Origin: Adiantum capillus-veneris
Taxonomy: Eukaryota > Streptophyta > Polypodiopsida > Polypodiales > Pteridaceae
Length of the DNA: 64,000 bases
Assembly (NCBI GenBank): GCA_014529385.2
Contig: CM043966.1
Span: forward strand, 143,764,711-143,828,710
Direction: 5' to 3'
Shown: piece after piece, positions 22,766 to 33,984 of the stretch
How the letters are laid out: every line of letters starts with the position of its first letter
Numbering within the stretch: the stretch's first letter is position 1
Notes under the pieces: model-generated
What the model was told of the DNA's origin: nothing
Seen by the model: the letters and a program-made list of their open reading frames with translations, nothing else
Databases searched by the model: none
Made by a program: the position numbers and the translations under genes

Positions 22766-24637
22766 TCAATCCCATAAATCGGAGATGGGAGGGTTGCCCT
22801 GGGTATGTTGAGATTCTAAGGCTGGTTCTTCTTTGCACATCAAAGCTTTAAAAATAGGTGGATCATTTGCCAAGCCGAAGGGAGCCATGCCAATTTGGAG
22901 CTTAGACGATGTAGGTAGAGGACTTCCTATCAACGGATTGATACGTTGAAAGTAGGGCTTTAATCTCCATCCATTGACTCTGGTCTTGTGGAGTTTTCCT
23001 GATAAATCTACTAATCTGTAACTACCATTCCCAAACTTTGTTTTTATCATGAAAGGTCCCTCCCATCTTTGCAAAAACTTTTTGTCAAGTCGAGTATCAA
23101 GTAGGTTATCACAGCGAAGAACCAACATACCTTCCTTCAATCCTTTCCCCTTGAGCTTCTTGTTGATTTTGTCCCTTTGGCTTGTGGCTTGGGCAATGTA
23201 ATAGTCGATGGACTCTTCTCTATCAAGCTCAAGTCGTTGAAGATCTAAAATTATTTCCTGCAAAGCTTCGTTTTGCCTCTTTGCTCCCCGTGAGAGAATG
23301 CGTAGGCTTGCAATCTCCACCTCAATAGGAAGGAGTGCCTCCTGTCCATATACCAAATGAAAAGGAGTGAATTGAGTGGATACCTTGAAAGATGTTCTGT
23401 ATGCCCATAGAGCTACGGTCAAATGACGATCCCAGTCGTTTGGTCGATCTGCAAACTGCTTAGAAATGATCTTACATATCATACCATTCACCTTTTCAAC
23501 CAACCCATTGCACTGAGGGTAGTAAGGTGCAGAATGCAAATGTTTGACTTTTAACTTTGTCAAAAGATTATCTAGGAGCTCTGCTCTAAACCCAGGACCA
23601 CAATCTGACAAAATCTCTAGTGGTGTGCCGAATCTACTGCATATGCGATCAAAGATAAATTTTGATACCTCCTCGGCTGTAATTCGTGTTGTACTTGCTG
23701 CCTCCGCCCATCGTGTCATGTAATCTATTCCCACAATGATGAAGACCTTCCCGGTAGATGTGCGAGGTAAGGGGCCTATTGCATCCACACCCCACTTCTC
23801 AAAAGGACCATACGAAATTATTGGAACTCGAGGTTCGTAAGTGAGTCGTCGATTTCCAGCAATCTGACAACCTTTGCATGACTTGCACCAATGTTGGACA
23901 TCATGGTGTAGACTTGGCCAAACAAACCCTGCTTGCAAAATCTTCCTGTTTGTAATATCATGAGAAAAATGACCCCCACAGACATCATCATGGCATGAAA
24001 AGAGGATTCTCTCTATTTCTTGAACAGAGGGCACCCTTCTTAGCACCAAATCTTTCCCTTTATGATACAGATCATCTCCTATGAGTTGGTAAGGAGTTGC
24101 CTTTTTTACCAACCTATGCCTTTGCACTTTATCCAAGTGTTTAGGGCACTCATCAGTTTGGAGGAAAAATATGATGTCCTTCAATTCCTCTTGGCCTTGG
24201 TACTTTGGTTCGTAGAGCTTCACACCTCCCACCATGATCTGAAGTTTCTCATTGGCGAGATAATCTGCTTCCTTGTTGAGGGTTCTCACAACATGCTGTA
24301 CCTGTGTAGCTTCAAAGTTCTTTATCAAAGCCTTCACCTGTCTAAGCCACTCCACTAGAGTAGGGTTCTTGCACTTCCATATCCCTTGGATTTGCCTAAT
24401 AACTAGTAAGGAATCACCTCTTATTATAAGTCTTTCGATGCCAAGTTTTCTGCATTCTTCAAGCCCCAACTTTAAGGTAACATACTCAGCCTCATTATTA
24501 GAATGAACATTTTCCAAGGTGATACCTTTCTTAACAAGAACTTCCCTTTGTGGACTTAGAATAAGAACCCCCCCTGCTGCCTGATCGTGTTGTCGTCGGT
24601 AAGCTCCATCAAAGCACAAAATGTGTGCATTGTCCAT
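22766..24637 (-). CDS. Pol part 2: archaeal-type RNase H and integrase
   Basis: 623 codons. Residues about 5-135 form a second RNase H: CFDGAY, GGVLILS, NNEAEY, GDSLLVIRQIQG and a late D (NKEADYLANE). Next comes an HHCC integrase zinc region (CHDDVCGGHFSHD, then CKSCKGCQ), the DDE core with D in WGVDAIGPL, D in LSDCGPGF and E in NGLVEKVNG, and a chromodomain-free C-terminus with WEGPFMI and NGWRLKPYF. It removes RNA from hybrids and inserts the DNA copy. It starts 62 bases beyond the end of the RT frame and in a different frame, with TAA at 24683-24685 just upstream, so it is either a separate ORF or was split off by a frameshift. Confidence 0.85.
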   Translation of the reverse strand: MDNAHILCFDGAYRRQHDQAAGGVLILSPQREVLVKKGITLENVHSNNEAEYVTLKLGLEECRKLGIERLIIRGDSLLVIRQIQGIWKCKNPTLVEWLRQVKALIKNFEATQVQHVVRTLNKEADYLANEKLQIMVGGVKLYEPKYQGQEELKDIIFFLQTDECPKHLDKVQRHRLVKKATPYQLIGDDLYHKGKDLVLRRVPSVQEIERILFSCHDDVCGGHFSHDITNRKILQAGFVWPSLHHDVQHWCKSCKGCQIAGNRRLTYEPRVPIISYGPFEKWGVDAIGPLPRTSTGKVFIIVGIDYMTRWAEAASTTRITAEEVSKFIFDRICSRFGTPLEILSDCGPGFRAELLDNLLTKLKVKHLHSAPYYPQCNGLVEKVNGMICKIISKQFADRPNDWDRHLTVALWAYRTSFKVSTQFTPFHLVYGQEALLPIEVEIASLRILSRGAKRQNEALQEIILDLQRLELDREESIDYYIAQATSQRDKINKKLKGKGLKEGMLVLRCDNLLDTRLDKKFLQRWEGPFMIKTKFGNGSYRLVDLSGKLHKTRVNGWRLKPYFQRINPLIGSPLPTSSKLQIGMAPFGLANDPPIFKALMCKEEPALESQHTQGNPPISDLWD

Positions 24638-24699
24638 CTCCTCCTCATTATTTTGTGGTGTAGCTTTGTCTCCTGCCTTTGGTTACTCTTTCCTTTCTC

Positions 24700-27060
24700 T
24701 CACTTTGTATGTAGAATGTCTGCAAGACCTGCCCTTGTGCTATCTTCTACAAGAAAAGTGTATTCGAACTCTTGAAGTTCTAGAACCCATTTGGCTATCC
24801 TAGATGAGAGGCTCATGTGTTGCACAACATATGGTAAATTGTTTTCCATGGTGAGAATGAAAAATGGTGCAGGTAAGAGATATGATCGGAACTTTCTTAC
24901 CGCAAACATAATTGTGAATACCACCTTCTCCATATCGGTGTAGCCCTTCTCTGCAGCGGTCATGACTTTGCTTGCAAAGTATACTGGCCTCATGTAGCAT
25001 GTTTTTGGGTCTTTTTGCATGAGAACTACACCGATGGCCTCCATTCCTACACTTGGCGTGATGTAATATGTATCCTTTGGATTTGGTGGCATTATTGTTG
25101 GAAGAGAGTTGAGAATACCCTTTACTTCAGTAAAGCATAATTGGTGTTCCTCTCTCCATTCAAATGTGGGTTTGTTTGCTAGCTTGTGCAAAGGTGCAAT
25201 AGCTTCCGCTAGAAGGTGAATGAAACGAGACATGTACCTTACTTTGTGGTTGAAAGTCATGAGCTCCTTGGTTGTCGTTGGTGGTTGTAGTGACAAGAGA
25301 GCATTTACTTTTGATGGATCCACTTGAATTCCTTGCAAAGAAACCACATGACCTAGCAATACCACTTGTGACTCTGCAATGTGTCACTTCTCAGGATTAA
25401 GCTGTCCCCCAAATTGATGAAGCCTCCTAAGCCCCTCCTCAAATTTTTGGCAATGAAGTCTTTGGCTACTATAGATACAGAAGTCATCCATAAAAACCCT
25501 AATCGACTTTCCAAAGAAGGGCTGAAAGACAAGAGTTGTAAACCTTATAAAGGTACTAGGAGCATTTGTGAGCCCAAATGGCATCACTCTATAGGCAAAG
25601 CAACCCCAAGGTGTGATGAAAGTGGTTTTTAATTGATCTTCTTCTGCTATTCTGATTTGAAAATAACCTGAATACCCATCACACACTGTGTAACATCCAT
25701 AGCCGGCTACTTCGTTTAAGATTTCATCTTGGAAAGAAAGAGGAAAATGATCCCTCTTTGTTGCAGTATTGAGCGGTTTGTAGTCAACACAGACCCTCCA
25801 TTTTCCGTTCTTTTTAGGGGTTACTACAATTGGGGACACCCACTCAGAGTTAGACACAGGGTAAATGAAACCAGCTTTGAGGAGTCGGTTAACCTCTGTC
25901 AAAAGTGCCTCTTGTTGTATTTTTCCTAGGCGCCTTAGCTTTTGAGCCACAGGTTTAGTACCTAGTTTTAATTCTATGCCATGCTCTATAACATCCACAC
26001 CTCTAATTTGTGAGTAATCAGTGATAAACAAATTGGGATACCTCTTGAGCATATCGACGTAGGACCGCTTCTCCTTAGGGGTAAGATCTTTTGCAAGCAT
26101 CCTCTCAAAGTCTTCAAAGTTCTTGTGGTCACCTTTGTCATCCTTTGTTTGCTCCTTTGTTGGGTCAACCTCTATTGATGGAGTTTTTGATGTGTTAAAG
26201 ATGATTCCCATTACCTCCAAAGATGATTTTTCTTCGCTATTTGATGTAGTGGTTGAACTTTCCTCGTCGCTTGAGCCAAAACTCTCTTCACTTTCTTCAT
26301 CAGCCGTGGTCTCATAGTTGATGTCGAGCTGCTTTCCTTCATGCCAATCGTATACTACATGTTGCCCCTTTTTGAGAATCAATTGCCCTCGTCCCCATTT
26401 TTGATCTGCATTCACAGCAATGAGCCAAGGCCTCCCTAGGATGATGGGATAGCCCTCCCCCTTGGCTGGCATAACATACATGTCCACACGTGCATCTATA
26501 TTACATACAGAAACTTTTACATTCTCGATGATCCCTAGGCACTTCACACTTGCATTGTTGGCCAGCCTAGCTTGACAATTAGAGGATTTAGTGATTTCAA
26601 GCCCTAGTCTATTCATGGCTCTTTCCGTGATCACACACATTTGTGCTCCACCATCAACATACACATTGGATACCTTCCTACCCCTTACATAAGCATCTAC
26701 AATAGGTTCCACATCTTGTTGTGGCTTTGAAGTCAATGCCTTTATTGTCACCTTTTCTTTCTTTCTTGGGAGTCTTGTGCTTACAAGTTTGGACCAGTGC
26801 CTTCTCACCTTGGGTGATAGATGTAGGAGTTGAGGCCAAGAAATATTGGGCTTTTGAGTTTGCAAATCTTCTAAGATGTTGTAGGGTTCCATATTCTTTC
26901 CTAATGGAAAATCGTTGATGCCGATCTCCCTTCGCCTTGACCTCTGCTTCTTGCCTCCTTCCTCCTTCTTTGACTTTTTCTTCCTCTCCTTCCTTGCAAG
27001 TTCTGACTCTTCATTCCTTGTTGTGTGCTCTTGTGCGCTTTTCTGCTGGCATAACATCAA
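24700..27060 (-). pseudogene. Pol part 1: protease, reverse transcriptase, RNase H (nonsense-interrupted)
   Basis: One frame from 27060 to the TGA at 24700. A lysine-rich N-terminus is followed by the retroviral-type protease: VDGGAQ in place of the usual D-S/T-G, and ILGRPWL. The RT carries KKNGKWRVCVDYKPLN, YSGYFQI, PFGLTNAPSTF and the catalytic FMDD. An in-frame TGA at 25384-25386 stands where related elements have a Cys after LNPEK. The reading then resumes with VVLLGHVVS and the RNase H region (VLMQKD, TDMEKVVFTI, ENNLPYVV, LADILHTK). The frame starts 50 bases inside gag and is shifted relative to it, so gag-pol expression would need frameshifting or re-initiation. Confidence 0.85.
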
Positions 27061-28066
27061 AATGTATAGGGCTCACCTCTATCTCCTCTTCCAGCTTTAT
27101 GACGTTTACTCCTCTCTCTTCCTCCACTGGTGGGACAGGAGGGATGTTTGCCACTGGAGGTGGTGGTGGTCGACGAAGAATTTGCAGGGCTTGAGCATGC
27201 TCTTGCAGCACCATGAGTGGAGGGGGTCTAGGAGGGTATATGTCCCCTGGAAGCCTTCGAGGGTGAGGGCAATTATACATGCCATGACCAACTTCGTTGC
27301 AATTCCAGCATCTCAACTCTTGTGCTTGACGTCGTTGATTGCGATTTCCTTCTCTTGGTTGTCGTTGTTGGGGTAGGCCCTGCACTAGATTCAAGGTGAG
27401 ACTCTCTAGTTGTTGAGTTAATCTTTGCAAGATCTCTTGTTGTGATCCTTCCCCTATTTGTGAAGTTTGGGCAAGAGAGCCCCTAACTTGTGCTCCCATG
27501 CTTGGTGAAGAATCCCTCTCAATGACTTCATTTAGGTCCCTTGTTCTATGTGCTTGAAAATTTAACTTCTTGAATTTGACCATGGCCACCTCACATGCTT
27601 CCTCAAATGTTGATGGGAATTTTAACTCTACCTTGCTCTTCAAAATTGGATACATTAAGCCAGCCATGAACCTATCTTTCTTTAGAAAGTTTGGTGCACC
27701 ACCTTGGTTTTGTAAGGTAGCCTCCCATCTATCCCATAGGTTAAGGAAAACGGCCTCATAAGATGGGTAGTCTTCAAGGAATACCTGTTTATGTTGAATT
27801 AGACACTTCCAAAGACCCTCTGGAGTATCTCCTTGCCCAAATTTGGCAAGAAAAATTGCACGTAGCCTCTCCCAATTGGTTTTGTTTTGAGGTTGCAAGG
27901 CCTCGTACCATGCCTTAGCCTCCCCTTTGAGAATGAGTAGAAAAGCACGCAGCTTTACCTCTTCTTGATCTCTCCCAGAGATGAGGTGTGCCATCTCCAA
28001 ATTATCCAGAAATTCTTGTGCATCCTCACCATTTTTAGAATGAAAGGTAGGAAAAGTGCTTGACAT
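27011..28066 (-). CDS. Gag of the Tat element
   Basis: Capsid/nucleocapsid protein, intact. I start it at the ATG at 28066 (MSSTFPTFHSKNGEDAQEFL); the frame is open further up to 28123 but only with a GTG. A retrotransposon-gag domain spans about residues 10-165 (LKGEAKAWYEAL, FGQGD, FLNLWDRWEA, FPSTFEEACEVA). Near residue 255 is a CCHC knuckle, CWNCNEVGHGMYNC, for RNA binding. A proline-rich tail follows. The last 50 bases overlap pol in another frame. The gag domain is distantly similar to that of the 705-aa protein at 55147. Confidence 0.9.
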   Translation of the reverse strand: MSSTFPTFHSKNGEDAQEFLDNLEMAHLISGRDQEEVKLRAFLLILKGEAKAWYEALQPQNKTNWERLRAIFLAKFGQGDTPEGLWKCLIQHKQVFLEDYPSYEAVFLNLWDRWEATLQNQGGAPNFLKKDRFMAGLMYPILKSKVELKFPSTFEEACEVAMVKFKKLNFQAHRTRDLNEVIERDSSPSMGAQVRGSLAQTSQIGEGSQQEILQRLTQQLESLTLNLVQGLPQQRQPREGNRNQRRQAQELRCWNCNEVGHGMYNCPHPRRLPGDIYPPRPPPLMVLQEHAQALQILRRPPPPPVANIPPVPPVEEERGVNVIKLEEEIEVSPIHFDVMPAEKRTRAHNKE

Positions 28067-28119
28067 TTTTACAATACAAGGAGGCTTGTGTACCACAAAG
28101 TTTTGACTACGATGAGTGA

Positions 28120-28332
28120 TCACATCAAAATGAAAATATATACATCAAGTGTTAGTTCATAATTTATCATAGGCAAAATAAAAGGGTTGATTGAGGCATT
28201 AATTTCATTAAGGCAAGTGGGTCCAAAAATTCTCATAATGGTTGCTTGAAATCTAAATTTTGTAGCAATTATGATGTGCACAGATTGACGAGCTATGGGT
28301 GTAAAAGGAGAAGCAGCTCCAGGTTGGTTCAT
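28120..28332 (-). CDS. Leader ORF 2 of the Tat element, 70 aa, unrecognised family
   Basis: Starts with ATG at 28332 and encodes 70 residues ending FILM. Its TGA touches the open gag frame (GTGA at 28123-28120). Ungapped comparison with leader ORF 1 gives 30 identical positions out of 70 by my count, clustered in the second half (EI, AS, NP, ILP, INY, DV, FIL). Codons for conserved residues often differ at the third base (AAT/AAC, CCC/CCT, CCA/CCT), as expected for selection on the protein. I do not recognise the family. It could also be a structured leader or a frame that is spliced. Confidence 0.5.
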   Translation of the reverse strand: MNQPGAASPFTPIARQSVHIIIATKFRFQATIMRIFGPTCLNEINASINPFILPMINYELTLDVYIFILM

Positions 28333-28415
28333 GTGACAATGTGTTCTCCTTTTTCTTTCTCTTGAAGAAAGTTTCCTTTGAGTGGATCGCTATCTAAGCG
28401 CCTCTTGTACCTGCC

Positions 28416-28628
28416 TCAAAACAAAATAAAAACATGGACATCAAATGAATCATCATAATTAATGAATGGAAGAATGATGGGATTTGGAGATGCCAAGATT
28501 TCACCAAGTCTTTCTGCTCCAAACATAAAAACAATGCGTTGTTGGTAAAAAAATTTGCGATCTACACAAATGTTAATTCTGATGCGTTGTGAAAAATGAA
28601 AAGCATATGGTGCAACTCTATTGTTCAT
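28416..28628 (-). CDS. Leader ORF 1 of the Tat element, 70 aa, unrecognised family
   Basis: The ATG at 28628 (MNNRVAPYAF) gives exactly 70 residues, the same length as leader ORF 2 and with the same MN start. It begins about 30 bases after the primer-binding site, so it would be the first ORF of the element RNA. Hydrophobic C-terminal half with INY and DVHVFILF. No known motif is seen. Confidence 0.5.
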   Translation of the reverse strand: MNNRVAPYAFHFSQRIRINICVDRKFFYQQRIVFMFGAERLGEILASPNPIILPFINYDDSFDVHVFILF

Positions 28629-28657
28629 GAGGAGAATAGAAGGCAATTAGGAAATTT

Positions 28658-28674
28658 CCTCAGTGGGGGCACCA
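28658..28674 (-). other. Primer-binding site of the Tat element
   Basis: Minus strand TGGTGCCCCCACTGAGG, six bases inside the 5-prime LTR end. The implied primer tRNA has a GCCCCCA acceptor stem. The identical 17-mer occurs at 54856-54872 in the gag-only element. Confidence 0.85.
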
Positions 28675-28680
28675 CTTTTA

Positions 28681-29387
28681 TGAGAGCGGATTTTTTGAGA
28701 TGGGGCTCAACTCAAGGCTCCCACCAGACAACCACTCCGTGAGACCCTACACACACATATTTCTCAGGGGCACCACCCTCTTTTATGGAGAAAGAAGGAA
28801 ACCAAAACAAACCATATACAACACACACACACACACTCACACCTTCCTTATGTGCTTCAACACAAAATGCCCTTCAACCATTCAACACACACTCCTTAAG
28901 CAATCCCTTTGAACACTGCACAAACTCACATGCAAAGATTGACCTTCACCATATTAGTGCTCATATACTTCTAAGAAAAGCAAGCACAAAACCTCAAAAC
29001 TCAAAACACCATAATGCACAAATACTTGACAATTCCTTTCCTTTCCCAAAAGAAGAGACTACTTACACACATAAGGCGGCATGCATAGAGAGCTCTTCTC
29101 CATCTATGCAGCCCCAAGACTTACTTACACACAACATAAGGAGATAAGCCAAGCAAATAGACACCATGGTGCACAAAAACTTTCTCAACAAACAAGCAAC
29201 CCAATGAGCACAAAATATGAGAAAATATGATGTAAATGCATAAAGATCTAAGAGGGGTAAGGTGTTTGTATGGAAAAAGTCTATTACGGAAAGAGAGAAT
29301 GAACACTAGGTTAAAACTTTGATAAAAAATATATACATTTGAGTAGAAATGTAGTACAAATGCAAGGTTACCATTTAACGCTACTCA
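28681..29387 (-). repeat. 5-prime LTR of the Tat element, internally deleted
   Basis: Matches the ends of 20619-22597 but lacks about 1.28 kb. The junction is at about 29216, where ATATGAGAA joins ATATGATG across a short shared sequence. It also has an extra 8 bases of CA repeat near 28825. Confidence 0.85.
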
Positions 29388-29399
29388 ATAATAAAAGGA

Positions 29400-30380
29400 G
29401 AAAACCATTACATTCGCACCATGCTCAATGTGAGTCATTGCCACGTACATTCAAAAAGGTGCCCCATCCCCACAAACATCACATTGACATGGCAATAACA
29501 GTCACCCAATTACACTCATGAAAAGTCTTTCCTTTTCCCATCCCAATAATAGTTTCCCTGATATCATGGATAATCTCTCCATAGTTGGCTACCAAGAGCT
29601 CCTGAGTGAACACTCGACCATTCTTGGCCTTTCAAACATGGTGGGAGAAGCAAAATATGACGAATTTAGTACAAAGCAAAATCGGTTGGCTTATCATCCC
29701 TTTCCCTCCAAGGAGTAGATTATTCTTGGAAAAACCAATCTTCTAAGTCCTCTAGACCCATTTGCACACCTTAACTACTAGGCCTCTTATCTCGGGCACT
29801 CTAGGAATAAGTGGAACAAATCCTCCCTAGAAGATCTGCCACCCAACGGAGCCTATACCTTGAGTTGAGATCTTGTCACATGTTGGCAAGGCCCCCCATA
29901 ACACTTTTCACAGAAAAATCTTCATTGCCATAAGTAGCCAAGGGTCCCATATGTTCTTTGTAGATGCCAACCACCAAGCCTTTGGCCATTGCTTACCCCA
30001 TCGTTTGTTAAGGGGGAGAACCAGCCCTATCTTGTATATAAGAGCTAGGTATATGCCCTTGGTATGTGGTTTGAGGAAGTGACCACTATATGGAAATCAC
30101 CACACTTAGCAATCAAATTTGGGTACATTTAAGGGCATTAAGATGTCGCCTAGCCTTTCTAAATCTCTGATAATCAGCACCCTCTCCATACCTTCAAGGT
30201 GAAATTGTGCGGCCACCAAGTCTGCGTCTTTCTAGTTGAGGCTTATGTCATCCCACAAGCTCATTTCTTTTTCACCTTTCTAGCAATCTCTCCCGAAAAG
30301 TATACTAGCAACTTTGGCAAGCCACGGGGACCAAAATGTTATAGAGTTCTGAAAGTATCTGGTTAAAACCCTCCATCTTT
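29400..30380 (-). pseudogene. Second LINE remnant (zf-RVT end of ORF2)
   Basis: Minus-strand reading at 29880-30090 gives PLNKRWGKQWPKAWW, then MAMKIFLWKVLWGALPTC. This aligns with the zf-RVT region of the first LINE (PLNKLWKKQWPEERW; MKVFLWKVIWGALPTG). DNA similarity extends to about 30380 (CACGGGGACCAA versus CAGGGGGACCAA) and down to about 29640. Stops are present. It has the same orientation as the first LINE but is a different copy, since both contain the same domain. Confidence 0.7.
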
Positions 30381-33300
30381 AGAGTGTTTTAGATTAGTAT
30401 AAGAAATAGAGGTTAACTATGTGGACTATGGTAGAAATATCTTGGTTGTTTGAGCACTTTCCATTACTTCTAAGATTGATTTGGTGTGAGAGATCTCTTG
30501 GGATTTCTAAAACTTGATTACTACTTCCAAGTGGACAATAGTAGCACAACAAACACACCTCTTAGTTGATATAAGATGATACTTTTACTTTTTGGTAGGC
30601 TCTATCTATAATTAGAGGTTGTTAGTTGTTTTTGAGAAAATTCTCTTACCTCTAAGTGAGTACATAGGGAATTTAAGCTTAACTTGGTCGTATTTGAGAT
30701 TTGGTTCTTGAATCCATGTTAATTACAATTAAATTTTTGGTTCTCTTGGTGAAATCTAAAATTACACTCTTAATTCCAATAGACGTAGATACTTGAGACA
30801 AGCTACATTTTTATGTCCTTGGTTTCTCCTAATTACAAGTGTTCTTCATGCTATAAGGGTTCTTCATAAATCTTTATAGGTGTTTATAACAGGTTTTGGC
30901 GGTGGAATAGTTCTTCCTCTACTGACAATGTGACTTGTGCAAGGTTATAGAGACACTCATTTTCCTTGTTGTTTGCATGCTAACAACGTCAATTTTCTTA
31001 AGGTCTCATTCCAATTTATGTACGTACATTACACATTGAGAACAAAATTGGACATGAAATTTCATGGTTTTAGTCAATTGAACCATTAAGAGACTAGTAC
31101 ATTCCATCCAATATCAATGTCTATGCCTTATTGCCCTACCTATGATTTATCTCATGTGAAGATCTTGGTTTTAAGGCCTTGCAACTTATCCAAGCTAAGG
31201 TCAAAAGGAGTACCTAAACGTATTTAAGGTCCATCACTTGTCCAAGCTAGGACCCAAGTTGAGAAAAATAACCCACTTTTCTATGACATTTAAGCTCATT
31301 CAGGCAAGGTCCACCGCTAGTCTAAGAATTCCTCATTTAAGGCATGAACCATACATAAAACATGTATCATATGCTTGGTTGCTTGGTAAGAGTGTCCGTT
31401 TCATGGTGCACTTATCTAAGCTAGCCTCCCTTGACTTATAGAGTAACATAAAGCGCACCACTTGTCCATAGGTTCCCTCAACCTATGGAGGAATACAAAG
31501 TCAAATTCTTGTCCAAGATACACTCAAAGTGATAAGTTAAAATAAGTACCTACATATATGTCTAAGTTGTTCTCTATTGAAATAAATAAGGTTTTCAGTG
31601 GCAAAAACCCTGTTCCCAAGACTATTGATCACTTTAAAGTTTTATGAATATAGCCAATTTGACCATTAATAAAAAAAAAATGAATTTTATTTAAGATATC
31701 GGTTTTTATTTTCTAGATATTTGTTGAGCTACATCAAGAAGCGTCATGATCACATATATCACATTCTAGAATACCAGGTGATACGCAACTTTATGCACAT
31801 AGATGCATTCTTTTGAACATTTTCATGAGGATAAGACATTTAGGTATTCAACTATACTTATTTTAATTCATCCTAATTTTATACATTCTATAACAAAGGG
31901 GTTTTTAAATCCACCACTTGGCCATTCATCTATACTTATGTTAAGTCATCCTAATTTTTTACATTCTATTACATAGGGGGTTTTAAATCAGTTTCATGCT
32001 ACTTGTGTTAATGTTAGTCTATGTGTATAATTTACGAGAAAAAAGAAAAATTCTTTATAAAGAAAATTTCGATCTATTTGCAACTATAATAAATGTAAAG
32101 CTATTGTGTTTATTAAATTGTTCTTATCATTAAACATATTTGGAATTAAAACACAAGTCTTAAGGAAGAAGAATTACACTAATGTCAATAATGGAATTTA
32201 TGATAAATAGTTACGATTTTGACATTTTATTCTAAATGAATGAATTATAGCTGCACATTATTCAAAATTGTAATGATTTAGATAATAAATTTTTTATTTG
32301 TCCATGTATACATGCATATGACTTCCCATGCATGCCAATATCACAACAACATGATATACTCTTGTATGAGTCTCCATGCCAATATGACAACAACATTGTT
32401 CAATGATTTTTTTTTATTGAATGATTTTTAAAAAAAGAGGTCTTCTACTGATACAACTTATATTAAGTACAAAATAATGTATACCACCCAATGACTAGAA
32501 ATACCCATCATAACAAGTTGTACTCATGCATTGAAGGACAAACGATATTGTTCAAGTCATACTCGTGTCTTGAAGCAAAAAGGGTTCTCTTGATTAAATC
32601 CATTTATACATTGTAAACAAAAATAATGATCACATTCCAAACTAAAAATACAAAGAAAAATTTTTCTCCTTGAATTAGAACTCACTCCATTAATAAACAA
32701 GTCCCCTTTCACTAGGGTGCACTTCATGGAGAAAAATTCAAGTTACAACGAGGCCTAAATAATTATAGTGAATTCATTTACACAAGATATGAGCACAATA
32801 TAGATAATTATCTACTCATAGCAACAAGAAAAAGAGCACCCATAAGAAGGATGCACTCCATTGATAAAGAATCCCCCAAATGATAAGGTACACTCCATGT
32901 GAAACACATTAGATTGATACAAAAGTCTCCTTACAATAGGGTACACTTCAAGTAGAAACAAACAAAGTGATAAATGGTTGAATGAAAGATAAATGTACAA
33001 TTTATGTTTATCTTGTATAACAATTTACAAAGAACCAACTGTAATTGACATGTGGTATTATGCTCTAACATATTTGTTTCTTTTGGCTCTGAAAAGAATC
33101 ACGAAACATTTAGTTGATATTCATTTTTAAATCTTATAACAAAATTGTTGATTTTACCATTCAACATTTGCTCACTATAGACATTCAAAAGAATCTTAAA
33201 TTGGCATCACAAGACTAAAAACATTGTGATTATGAGAGTAGGGCAATTTGTCAATACACAAGTAAACTTTAAAGATCTCCAAGTCAATTGATACAATTGG

Positions 33301-33980
33301 TTTAAAAACCAATGGCGAAGTACAATTAGGTGACAATTGGTCTGAAAACCAATAGTTGAATATCAAGAAAAACTCAAACACAGAGAATAATCGTTGTGTG
33401 AATTGTTTTTAGTTGCAAGTAAACAAAATTTTGCAAAGTAACCCATGGTTGCTCTTAGAGGTTTATTCTTTCATCTGAATGAAATGGTCCAAATCCCTTA
33501 TGAAATACTCCTTCAAATAATTATTTGGATGAAATCTTCAAGAAACCACGATGAAGTGAGTGTTTTCAATAAAAATACAAATATCATTTACAAAATTATG
33601 TTATGAAAAGTCAACATGATTTCTAGTGAGTAGTACCTTAGTGTTTGAGAAGATTGTGCTCATTTAGTAGCTTATTCACAAAAGCGTTGGCTGTTACAGT
33701 CTTCAATGATGGTGTGCACAACCCAACTTCCTTGCTAAGGATATTAGTTGTGCTCCCTTCATCATATAAATATTGGTTTTTTATTTTGCTATTATTTCTA
33801 CTATTTTGTTCCTTCTAATCTCCTTTTCCCTACTTGGATAAGTTGACTCCTCCTGCTTGCCGAAAAGGTCTCCTAGCTTCTCAAAAATTGGTATCTTATT
33901 TGTGGTTATTGCCTTTTGAGACCATCTTGAGTTTTGATCTTTCCAATAGTCCATGAGTACTTTTTATTCATTATCATTAA
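30381..33980. other. AT-rich gene-free stretch with decayed satellite-like motifs
   Basis: No gene is recognisable. At 31175-31540 and 31905 there are scattered degraded copies of the satellite core (for example AAGGTCCATCACTTGTCCAA at about 31229). At about 32680-32960 are loose repeats of CACTCCATTGATAA and GGTACACTTCA. They look like an older, decayed version of the repeats to the right. Confidence 0.5.
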
Positions 33981-33984
33981 AAAT

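Larger units (their letters stand above)
20619..29387 (-). mobile_element. Tat-lineage Ty3 LTR retrotransposon
   Basis: 8.77-kb element on the minus strand. LTRs run TG..CA: 20619-22597 (3-prime LTR, 1979 bp) and 28681-29387 (5-prime LTR, 707 bp, internally deleted). A 4-bp direct repeat ATAA flanks it (20615-20618 and 29388-29391; low complexity, so modest proof). In element order: 5-prime LTR, PBS, two related leader ORFs, gag, protease-RT-RNase H, archaeal-type RNase H plus integrase, PPT, 3-prime LTR. The second RNase H before the integrase marks the Tat clade. Pol is broken by a TGA and a frame break, so this copy is not autonomous. LTR divergence is roughly 1.5 percent by eye. Confidence 0.9.

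Noticed and set aside
29873-30082. 69-codon plus-strand ORF
   Set aside because: Opposite strand of the zf-RVT remnant of the second LINE.
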